Source: an uncultured Porphyromonadaceae bacterium
Lineage (GTDB): Bacteria; Bacteroidota; Bacteroidia; Bacteroidales; Muribaculaceae
DNA length: 64,000 nucleotides
Direction of reading: 5' to 3'
Assembly: GCA_900545955.1 (NCBI GenBank)
Contig: URAU01000004.1
Location: forward strand, 107,306-171,305
Shown: in pieces, positions 31,179 to 37,617 of the stretch
Numbering within the stretch: the first letter of the stretch is position 1
Layout: the number at the start of each line of letters is the position of its first letter
Notes under the pieces: generated by a model
Seen by the model: the letters and a program-made list of their open reading frames with translations, nothing else
Databases searched by the model: none
What the model was told of the DNA's origin: nothing
Program-made: the position numbers and the translations under genes

Positions 31179-31316
31179 CCGGATGGCGAGGGCGCTGTCA
31201 GAATGGTCCAGATGGTAGGAGCTTGAGGGTGAGGGTGAAGGGAGTTGACTAAGGTCAATGACCGAACCCGAATCCCTCAGGCGACGACCCAGATGGGCTA
31301 TTATGACACGCCCTCG
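31179..31316. repeat. Palindromic intergenic element, copy B (138 bp)
   Basis: Second copy of the element at 10530-10699, same orientation, lacking the 32-base double-hairpin insert. Terminal arms GAGGGCGCTGTCA and TGACACGCCCTC are unchanged. One substitution changes GCCTGAGGG to GCTTGAGGG, which keeps pairing with CCCTCAGGC through a G-U pair. It ends one base before the hom stop codon. Confidence 0.75.
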
Positions 31317-31317
31317 T

Positions 31318-32526
31318 TCAGTCGAGTTCGAGATAGAAGCGAGGCCAGTTGCAGAGGAAAATATCGTCGCGCTCGGCCAGCGAGCCGCATGCGCGCAGGG
31401 TGGAGAGTTTGATGTCGCCCACGGTGTAGCAGCCGCGGTCGGAGACGTAGCTCTCGGTGACGCGCAGGAACTGGAGGTCGGCCGGGAGCGCGGCCTCGGG
31501 GTGGCGCAGGTAGACGCGGAGCTCCACGTCGTCGGTATATTCCGGCAGCCCGGCATGACCGGCTTTCTTGTATTCATAACGGTAGTCGTGGTGGCGCGCC
31601 ATTACGTCGCTGAGTATCGACGATGCGGTGGGCAAGCTCCCTGCTCCCTTGCCGAACATGAACTGGCGGTCGTAGCATTCGCCGCGGATTACCACACCGT
31701 TGTATTCGTCGTCGACGCTGTAGATGTATTTGCCGGGCGCCACGAATTCGGGCATCACGAACATGGTGAATTTTTCCTCGTCGAGCTTCACACACTGGGC
31801 CACGAGCTTGATTTTCACCCCTTTCTCGCGGGCGTAGTGGATGTCGAAGTCGCTCAGGGTGGAGATACCGTAGGTGAACACCCGGTCGGGACTTACATAG
31901 CGCCCCAGGGCGTGTACGGTGATTATCACCAGCTTGAAGAGCGAATCGAATCCCTTTACGTCGAAACTCGGGTCGGCTTCGGCGAATCCCAGCGTCTGGG
32001 CGCGGCGGAGCGCCTCGCCATAGTCCTCGCCGTGGTCGAACACGCGCGAGAGGATGTAGTTCGACGAGCCGTTGAGGATACCCTTCACTTCCAGAAGGAG
32101 ATCGTTGTCGTAATACTCCTCGAGGTTGCGGATCACGGGTATCGAGCCGCAGGCCGAGGCGTCGTAGAGCAGGGCGGTGCCCGTCTGGCGCTGTAGCTCG
32201 ATGAGTTCAGGCAGGTGGCGTGCGATCATGGCTTTGTTGCCGCTTACCACCGATTTGCCCCGGCGCATGGCTTCGCTGACGATGGCAAACGAGGCCTCGG
32301 CGTTGTCGATTACCTCCACCACGAGGTCGATGTCGGGGTCGGAGAGGATGTCGGCCGGGTTGTCGGTAAGGATATTTTCGGGGACCTCCACGGCGCGGGG
32401 CTTCGATAGCGAGCGCACGCAGATGCGGCTGATGCGGGCGTGGCAGTTGCGTGCGCGCTGCAGCACCGTGAAGATGCCGCTGCCTACCGTTCCGAGGCCG
32501 AAGAGTCCGATATTGAGTTCTTTCAT
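31318..32526 (-). CDS. hom: Homoserine dehydrogenase
   Basis: This 402-residue monofunctional enzyme reduces aspartate semialdehyde to homoserine, the precursor of Met and Thr. The Rossmann GLFGLGTVGSG lies at residues 8-18, SGNKAMIA follows near 95-102, and the substrate/catalytic region has GILNGSSNYILSRV and GFAEADPSFDVKGFDSLFKL. No aspartokinase domain is fused. The C-terminal part is ACT-like (VELRVYLRH). It is the last gene of the metY-metX-hom unit, 19 bases after metX, and its stop abuts palindromic element copy B. Confidence 0.94.
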   Translation of the reverse strand: MKELNIGLFGLGTVGSGIFTVLQRARNCHARISRICVRSLSKPRAVEVPENILTDNPADILSDPDIDLVVEVIDNAEASFAIVSEAMRRGKSVVSGNKAMIARHLPELIELQRQTGTALLYDASACGSIPVIRNLEEYYDNDLLLEVKGILNGSSNYILSRVFDHGEDYGEALRRAQTLGFAEADPSFDVKGFDSLFKLVIITVHALGRYVSPDRVFTYGISTLSDFDIHYAREKGVKIKLVAQCVKLDEEKFTMFVMPEFVAPGKYIYSVDDEYNGVVIRGECYDRQFMFGKGAGSLPTASSILSDVMARHHDYRYEYKKAGHAGLPEYTDDVELRVYLRHPEAALPADLQFLRVTESYVSDRGCYTVGDIKLSTLRACGSLAERDDIFLCNWPRFYLELD

Positions 32527-32545
32527 TATTCTAATGTATAACGTG

Positions 32546-33577
32546 TTAGGATCGATTCATAAAGTCGTTGAGTATTGCGTTGAGCTGTCCGTGCTCCACG
32601 AGGAAGCCGTCGTGGCCGAATTCCGAACGGATTTCGCGGTAGACGGCATCGGGAAGCTGACCGGCAAGCTCCTGCATCTCTGCCGGAGTGAATACGATGT
32701 CGGTTGTTATGCCGACCACAAGCGTCGGCATAGTCAGCCGGTCGAGGGCACTCTGCATGCCTCCGCGTCCGCGGCCTATGTCGTGGGTGTCGAAGGCGTC
32801 GAGGATGGTTTTGTAGGAATAGGCGTTGAAGCGCGCGCTGAGTTTTTCTCCCTGGTGGCGCTGATAGGTGCAGGCGCGGTGCAGGCGCACCGGAGCGTCG
32901 TCGCCTTTGGGTGCGGGGCGGTTCTGCTGGGTTGCGTTGTAGCCCAGCGGGCCGCGGTAGGTGAGGAGTCCGATGGCGCGTGCCGCCTCCAGTCCGGCTT
33001 TGGCGGCGTCGGGACGTGGCGCGCCGTAGGTGGAGTCGGCCAGAATAGCCATACGCTGGGTCTCGTCGATGGCGATTGTCCATGGCGAGGCTTTGGCCGA
33101 CGTGGCTATGAGCACGAGTCGCCCGAAGCGTTCGGGCTGCTCTGCCGCCCATTCCAGGGCCTGGAAGCCGCCTACGGAACTGCCCACGAGGGCGCCGATA
33201 CGCTTTATGCCGATGGCATCGGCCAGCAGTGCGAGTGCGCGGGCCATGTCGCGGATGGTCAGCGGCGGGAACCGGTCGTAGTAAGGGCGCCCGGTGGCAG
33301 GGTCGGTACTTAGCGGCCCGGTGCTCCCGTAGCATGAACCTATGATATTGGCGCACACGGTGAAATGCCGTGCAGGGTCGAGGAATCCTCCCGGCACCAC
33401 CGTGCCGGGCCACCAGTCGGCTACATCGCTGTTGGCGGTCAGGGCATGGCATACCCACACGGCGTTGTCGCCTCGCTCGTTGAGCTCCCCGTAGGTATGG
33501 TAGGCTATCTCAAGATTCTGGAGAACGGCGCCGCATTCGAGCGTGAACGGACGCGGATGTCGGTAGATGTTCAGCAT
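32546..33577 (-). CDS. metX: Homoserine O-acetyltransferase
   Basis: This 343-residue alpha/beta-hydrolase transfers acetyl from acetyl-CoA to homoserine, activating it for sulfhydrylation. The nucleophile elbow VGSSVGG has Ser134; the remaining triad is Asp293 (ITTDIVF) and His322 (EFGHDGF). Length is at the short end of the MetX family. Its start overlaps the metY stop by 7 bases, which indicates translational coupling. The operon leader encodes a Met-rich peptide upstream of a terminator, consistent with methionine control. Confidence 0.94.
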   Translation of the reverse strand: MLNIYRHPRPFTLECGAVLQNLEIAYHTYGELNERGDNAVWVCHALTANSDVADWWPGTVVPGGFLDPARHFTVCANIIGSCYGSTGPLSTDPATGRPYYDRFPPLTIRDMARALALLADAIGIKRIGALVGSSVGGFQALEWAAEQPERFGRLVLIATSAKASPWTIAIDETQRMAILADSTYGAPRPDAAKAGLEAARAIGLLTYRGPLGYNATQQNRPAPKGDDAPVRLHRACTYQRHQGEKLSARFNAYSYKTILDAFDTHDIGRGRGGMQSALDRLTMPTLVVGITTDIVFTPAEMQELAGQLPDAVYREIRSEFGHDGFLVEHGQLNAILNDFMNRS

Positions 33578-34866
33578 AGTCCGGCACGGTGAAAGGCCTG
33601 TTTGAAATCGTCGATGATGTCCTCCGGATCTTCAAGCCCCGGGGAGATTCGCAGCAGGGTAGGGGTCACGCCGGCTTTGAGCAGGTCGGATGCGGAGAGC
33701 TGCTTGTGGGTGGTGGAGGCCGGGTGGGTGACCACAGTTATGGAGTCGCCAATCATGGTCATGTGCGCGGCCAGTTGCAGAGCCTCCACAAAGCGTGCGG
33801 TGGTGTCGGTATCACCTTGCAGCTCGGCGGAGATTACGGGACCGTCGCCGTCGAAGCGGAAGTAGCGGGCGGCATTGGCGTGCCAGGGGTTGTCGGCGAA
33901 GCCGATGTAGCTCACGCTCTTCACCTCGGGGGCGTCGCGCAGGAACTCGGCGATACGGCGCGCGGATTTCACCTGATGCGACGCGCGCAGCGACAGAGTC
34001 TCCAGACCGAGTGCCATAAGGTATGAATCGAATGCCGACGGGCAGGTGCCGAGGTCGCGCAGACCGTCTACCCGGCATTTTGCTATGAAGGCGGCGTTGC
34101 CGAAGGCATCGCAGAGGTTCAGGCCATGGTATCCCTCGGACGGGCCGTCGATATTGGGGAAGCGGCCGTTGCGCCAGTCGAAGTTACCCCCGTCGACGAT
34201 TATGCCGCCCATGGCCGTGCCGTGGCCGTTGATCCATTTGGTGGCTGAGTCGCAGATTATATTTGCGCCCCATTCCAGGGGGTTGCAGAGGAAGCCTCCG
34301 GCTCCGAACGTATTGTCGACGATGAATGGAATGCCGCAGGCGGCCGCCACGCGGGCAATCCCCTCAAGGTCTGGAACAGCACACGTCGGGTTGCCCATAC
34401 TCTCGGCGAAGATGGCCTTGGTGCGCTCGTCGGTCAACGCTCCGATAGCCTCGGGCGACGCCTCGGCGGAGATGCGCACCTCGATGCCGAGGCGCGGAAG
34501 GGTGTGGCGGAAGAGGTTGTATGTACCTCCGTAGAGGAATGGCGAGGTTACAATATTGTCGCCCGCTCCGGCGAGCATTGTGACGGCCACGAGGATGGCC
34601 GACATACCCGATGAGGTCGCTACTGTCCCCACACCACCGTAGAGTGCGGCGATGCGCGTCTCGTAGGCCGTCGTGGTGGGGTTCTGCAGGCGTGTGTAGA
34701 TATTGCCCGGCTGGGATAGTTCGAAGAGGTTGGCTGCGTACTCGCAGCTTGAAAAACGGTAGGCGGCAGTGGGGTAGATTGCCAGGCCGCGCGAGCCGGT
34801 CGGTTCGTCGGGTGTCAGCCCGGCATGAATCTGGCGCGTTTCAAAACGTAGTTTGCTGAAGTCCAT
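33571..34866 (-). CDS. metY: O-acetylhomoserine sulfhydrylase
   Basis: This 431-residue PLP enzyme of the Cys/Met metabolism family makes homocysteine from O-acetylhomoserine and sulfide. The PLP lysine is Lys210 in DSATKWINGHGTAMGG, and the family motifs YPTAAYRF and GAGGFLCNPLEWGANI are visible. It is the first gene of the operon; its ATG lies only 14 bases after the attenuator's T tract. Cystathionine gamma-synthase is the main alternative, but the length and the adjacent metX favour direct sulfhydrylation. Confidence 0.94.
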   Translation of the reverse strand: MDFSKLRFETRQIHAGLTPDEPTGSRGLAIYPTAAYRFSSCEYAANLFELSQPGNIYTRLQNPTTTAYETRIAALYGGVGTVATSSGMSAILVAVTMLAGAGDNIVTSPFLYGGTYNLFRHTLPRLGIEVRISAEASPEAIGALTDERTKAIFAESMGNPTCAVPDLEGIARVAAACGIPFIVDNTFGAGGFLCNPLEWGANIICDSATKWINGHGTAMGGIIVDGGNFDWRNGRFPNIDGPSEGYHGLNLCDAFGNAAFIAKCRVDGLRDLGTCPSAFDSYLMALGLETLSLRASHQVKSARRIAEFLRDAPEVKSVSYIGFADNPWHANAARYFRFDGDGPVISAELQGDTDTTARFVEALQLAAHMTMIGDSITVVTHPASTTHKQLSASDLLKAGVTPTLLRISPGLEDPEDIIDDFKQAFHRAGLC

Positions 34867-34879
34867 ACGGTGTCTGATT

Positions 34880-34917
34880 AAAAAAACGAGCCCGGCACCT
34901 TTGCGGGGTGCCGGGCT
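34880..34917 (-). terminator. Attenuator terminator upstream of metY
   Basis: On the minus strand AGCCCGGCACC (34907-34917) and GGTGCCGGGCT (34889-34899) form a perfect 11-bp stem with a 7-base loop, followed by CG and seven T residues. The metY ATG is 14 bases downstream. Its 5' arm can alternatively pair with the strand at 34949-34961 that overlaps the leader stop codon. Confidence 0.9.
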
Positions 34918-34948
34918 GCTATAAAACGTTTAATTAAATTTCATGCAT

Positions 34949-34961
34949 AGCCTACCGGCAC
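34949..34961 (-). promoter_or_regulatory. Candidate antiterminator strand overlapping leader stop codon
   Basis: GTGCCGGTAGGCT on the minus strand includes the leader TAG. GTGCCGG can pair with CCGGCAC and GCT with AGC of the terminator's 5' arm, leaving a 3-base bulge. Upstream, ACCGGCACG at 35092-35100 is a perfect 9-base complement of CGTGCCGGT (34954-34962), and ACCGGCA inside the leader ORF (35005-35011) is a second 7-base partner. These pairings are mutually exclusive. Confidence 0.65.
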
Positions 34962-35053
34962 GATGTGGGGCACATCATGCACATATCCATGGCCATCATC
35001 TCCATGCCGGTGGGCATGGGGGCTGTCAAAGCTATGTGGCGGACGCATTTCAT
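34952..35053 (-). CDS. Methionine-rich leader peptide of the metY-metX-hom operon
   Basis: This 33-codon ORF starts at ATG 35053 and stops at TAG 34952. It contains nine Met codons, seven of them packed in the central segment MEMMAMDMCMMC, plus four Cys. It lies between a canonical promoter (35109-35140) and the intrinsic terminator before metY. Ribosome pausing at the Met run would leave the antiterminator strand free, and completing translation would cover it and let the terminator form. This is the standard logic of amino-acid attenuators such as trp, his and thr leaders. The ORF itself is read directly; the regulatory function is inference. Confidence 0.8.
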   Translation of the reverse strand: MKCVRHIALTAPMPTGMEMMAMDMCMMCPTSCR

Positions 35054-35108
35054 CTTTTGCCGGATCGGTTTTGTTAAGTTGGAATCGGCTGCGTGCCGGT
35101 TCACGCGA

Positions 35109-35140
35109 CAAAATTATACATTATTTCTAAACCGTGCAAA
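35109..35140 (-). promoter_or_regulatory. Promoter of the methionine operon leader
   Basis: On the minus strand TTTG (35137-35140), a 20-base spacer and TAATTTTG (35109-35116) fit the consensus. Transcription should start near 35102, about 50 bases before the leader-peptide ATG and at the 5' edge of ACCGGCACG. Confidence 0.75.
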
Positions 35141-35216
35141 TCTTTTTCCGAGTTTCCCGATTTTTCATTTTACGCATGTCACACCATATTTCGTTTTCAT
35201 TTCATTTTCGGTCGTT

Positions 35217-35248
35217 GTTGCGCGAACGCAAAATTATTCTTACCTTTG
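35217..35248 (+). promoter_or_regulatory. Promoter of tRNA-Pro
   Basis: GTTG (35217-35220), a 20-base spacer and TACCTTTG (35241-35248) fit the consensus with one -33 mismatch. They lie 38 bases before the tRNA. Confidence 0.65.
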
Positions 35249-35286
35249 CAGTGCTTTGGCCGACGGCCCGTCGGATCAAAGCCTTT

Positions 35287-35363
35287 CGGGGCGTAGCGCA
35301 GTCCGGTAGCGCACCTGGTTTGGGACCAGGTGGTCGCAGGTTCGAATCCTGTCACCCCGACCA
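35287..35363 (+). tRNA. tRNA-Pro (anticodon TGG)
   Basis: CGGGGCG pairs with CACCCCG at the acceptor stem. CCTGG-TTTGGGA-CCAGG is the anticodon arm with TGG, and GCAGG-TTCGAAT-CCTGT is the T arm. CCA is encoded at 35361-35363. It is followed by an AT-rich accessory segment. Confidence 0.95.
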
Positions 35364-35372
35364 AGATTAAAC

Positions 35373-35413
35373 GCAGTAAATCAAGATGTTATCTTGTTTT
35401 GCTGCTTTTTTTT
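35373..35413 (+). terminator. Terminator of tRNA-Pro
   Basis: GCAG...CAAGAT-gtt-ATCTTG...CTGC forms a long hairpin followed by eight T residues (35406-35413). Confidence 0.85.
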
Positions 35414-35574
35414 GAATATTATCAGGCTCTTATGGCGAGGTGAATTTTGCCAAAAATATCCTAAAAGAACAACTTTTCTCTTTCTGCACGATAAATGTTT
35501 CACCTATGTTTCCGCAGACGGTCTTGATTTAGGGCATTCATGCTGCAAGAATGTCGAACTTTTAGTGATTGGCT

Positions 35575-35606
35575 TTTGTATATATGATATACATTATATA
35601 TCTTTG
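35575..35606 (+). promoter_or_regulatory. Promoter and operator of the antitoxin gene
   Basis: TTTG (35575-35578), a 20-base spacer and TATCTTTG (35599-35606) match the consensus. The spacer contains a perfect palindrome, GTATAT-ATG-ATATAC (35578-35592), positioned as an autoregulatory operator typical of toxin-antitoxin loci. The ATG is 20 bases further on. Confidence 0.65.
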
Positions 35607-35625
35607 TGGGGTAAATTTAATAGAT

Positions 35626-35898
35626 ATGGCAACAGCATTAAATATCAAACGAAAGAATATCGACCTGCCAGTTGAGACCTTACATAAACTATCTATCATG
35701 GCAGTCGCGCAGGGTAAGAGCCTGAAAAATTACATAGAGACACTCCTTATTTCCAAAGCCGATTCACTGACTGTGGAAATCAGCGAGAATCCGTCGCCCT
35801 CTGGCGATGCATGGTTCAACGACTCCGAGAATATGGCTTCGGTTCGTCGCGGCCTGGCGGAAATGAAAGCCGGCAAAGGCCGAGCTTTGGAGCCGTGA
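35626..35898 (+). CDS. Probable antitoxin of a decayed YoeB/RelE-type module
   Basis: This 90-residue protein begins MATALNIKRKNIDLPVETLHKL. It has an N-terminal ribbon-helix-helix-like segment (about 1-45, PVETLHKLSIMAVAQGKSLKNYIETLL) and a C-terminal acidic/variable tail ending MKAGKGRALEP. It overlaps in another frame the remnant of a Txe/YoeB toxin, which suggests that a deletion joined the antitoxin tail to the toxin 3' end. The shared last codons may therefore not be native. A canonical promoter with an internal palindrome precedes it. Confidence 0.6.
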   Translation: MATALNIKRKNIDLPVETLHKLSIMAVAQGKSLKNYIETLLISKADSLTVEISENPSPSGDAWFNDSENMASVRRGLAEMKAGKGRALEP

Positions 35899-35992
35899 GA
35901 TAAACAAGGGTGACCGCCTGATTTACGGCATTGAGAATGAACGTGTAATAGTCACGATCGTCTCCCTCAAAGGCCATTACAGCGACAAATAG
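35882..35992 (+). pseudogene. C-terminal remnant of a Txe/YoeB-family toxin
   Basis: In the frame beginning at 35882, the last ~36 codons read LWSREINKGDRLIYGI then ENERVIVTIVSLKGHY and stop at 35990-35992. This matches the C-terminal half of YoeB/Txe mRNA interferases (GLWSRRI...HRLVY...CRGHY). The N-terminal half is absent and the frame enters directly from the antitoxin tail. No start codon is evident, so the toxin is almost certainly inactive. Confidence 0.65.
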
Positions 35993-36054
35993 AAACAATC
36001 CTCAAGTTTTGTCAGATTATATTCAATTTAAAAAAACGAAAGCGACGTTGAGAT

Positions 36055-37041
36055 ATGAATGACGAGATTATAATATATCGTTCGGAGAGCGGAGATATAA
36101 AAGTTGACGTACTTTTCGCGGATGAGACTGTATGGCTGACCATTGACCAGATGTCGGAATTGTTTGGTAAGTCGCGTTCTACAATTAATGAGCATATTCT
36201 CAATGTTTACTCTGAAGGAGAACTAACAGAAGAAGCCTCCAAGAGAAAAATCGGAAATTCCGATTTTTCTACCAAACCGACCAATTATTATAATCTCGAT
36301 GTAATAATATCTGTGGGTTATAGAGTTAAGTCACAGCGGGGTACGCAGTTTCGCATTTGGGCTACTCAGCGGTTGCGCGATTATATCGTCAAGGGATTCG
36401 CTCTAAACGACGAGCGCTTCAAGAGCGGCAGTTCTATGAATTATTTCAAAGAACTTCTGGATCGGATACGTGCCATCCGGATTGAAGAGAAAGTGTTTTA
36501 TCAGCAGGTAAAAGATATTTATCGTCTTAGCATAGATTATAATCCGGATGCTCAGATAACGCTCGATTTCTTTAAAAAGGTGCAAAACAAACTTCTTTGG
36601 GCTGTAAGTGGTCAGACCGCAGCGCAGTTGGTCTATTATAGGGCAAATCATTGTTTGCCAAATATGGGACTTACTTCAACCTCGAAGCCGGGTAAAGTGC
36701 GCAAATGCGACATCGCTACCGGGAAAAATTATCTTGATGAAACTGAACTTCAGAATCTCAAACTGATTGTGGAACAGTATCTTGCTTTTGCGGAAACTCA
36801 GGCGTTAAACCATCGGGTCATGTATATGAAAGATTGGGTTGAAAAGCTCGATATGCTTCTTGCCATGAACGGACATAATATATTGGAGACGGCAGGAAGG
36901 ATTAAGCATGAACTTGCCGTAGAAAAGGCTAAAAAAGAATATACCTTATATATTGAGGAGCAAAAGCATCTGGCTCAGCTTGAAAGCATCAAGGAACTTG
37001 ATAGAGATTTAAAAAGGCTTCAATCCGGTAAGGGCCGCTAA
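36055..37041 (+). CDS. RhuM family protein
   Basis: This 328-residue protein matches the RhuM (virulence RhuM) family: MNDEIIIYRSESGDIKVDVLFADETVWLTIDQM at the start, followed by a winged-helix-like SRSTINEHILNVYSEGEL, the conserved YYNLDVIISVGYRVKSQRGTQFRIWAT and KGFALNDERF, and a C-terminal coiled coil (EYTLYIEEQKHLAQLESIKELDRDL). The family is common on accessory islands and mobile elements; its molecular function is not established. AT content is well above that of the flanking housekeeping genes, consistent with horizontal acquisition next to tRNA-Pro. Confidence 0.9.
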   Translation: MNDEIIIYRSESGDIKVDVLFADETVWLTIDQMSELFGKSRSTINEHILNVYSEGELTEEASKRKIGNSDFSTKPTNYYNLDVIISVGYRVKSQRGTQFRIWATQRLRDYIVKGFALNDERFKSGSSMNYFKELLDRIRAIRIEEKVFYQQVKDIYRLSIDYNPDAQITLDFFKKVQNKLLWAVSGQTAAQLVYYRANHCLPNMGLTSTSKPGKVRKCDIATGKNYLDETELQNLKLIVEQYLAFAETQALNHRVMYMKDWVEKLDMLLAMNGHNILETAGRIKHELAVEKAKKEYTLYIEEQKHLAQLESIKELDRDLKRLQSGKGR

Positions 37042-37617
37042 GAAAGATTGAAGTGTATTATGTAATCATGCCGGGCGTAAGTGCCGATATTATAATGCTT
37101 TCTGGCGTTTGCTGGACGGTTCCAATGCTATGGTAACGGGGAAAGTCACTTTTGTGGATTGTTGGAATGGTGGATGAAGGCCTGAAAATTAGAGGCGGAA
37201 AAGACGGTTGGGAGGCGTTTTGTTAATATATTTCAAAAATAATAGAAATATATGGAGGAATTTTTGTACATTTGTGGCAATTTGTTATGAAAGGCTTATG
37301 GAAAGATGGTTTGAGATTCTCCTATGGATTAGGGATCCGAAACTAATGATTTTCAGATGTATATATCATATAATCAGAGGGCACTGACCGAATATTGACC
37401 CAGTTAGACCTTGTGTGTATACTCCCGTAGGCTCTGCCAAAGCAACCCACTTGCCGCGCTGCCATGCGTAGCGAAGGGCTCTGAAAATTTAACAGGTTTG
37501 TGGCGTACATTGCCGCCAATGGAATGCTTTTGCAATGGATACTCTGATTGTCAGTGGTTTTCCTGGCTTTTCTAAGAACTGATAAAGTAATATAGTAATT
37601 ACATAATCTGAAAAAAG
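37042..37617. other. 576-bp AT-rich gap without a recognisable gene
   Basis: No ORF with convincing coding character is present. A lone -7-like box TACATTTG occurs at 37267-37274 on the plus strand, without a matching -33. The last 200 bases become less AT-rich. They probably contain the unrecognised promoter of the DUF4493-type lipoprotein operon that starts at 37618. No att-like repeat of the tRNA-Pro 3' end was found here. Confidence 0.4.

Noticed and set aside
34880..35140. SAM riboswitch (SAM-I or SAM-II) upstream of metY
   Set aside because: No recognisable SAM aptamer core was found; the segment is explained by the leader ORF and alternative hairpins.
34965..35309. Plus-strand ORF over the methionine-operon leader
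   Set aside because: Its Met/His-rich start is the antisense image of the leader peptide's Met run (ATG/CAT symmetry), and it runs on through the promoter into tRNA-Pro.
35394..35675. 93-codon plus-strand ORF after tRNA-Pro
   Set aside because: It starts inside the tRNA terminator and overlaps the antitoxin promoter in another frame.
35340..37617. att-site duplication of the tRNA-Pro 3' end
   Set aside because: No repeat of the tRNA 3' segment was found up to 37617, and no integrase gene is present.
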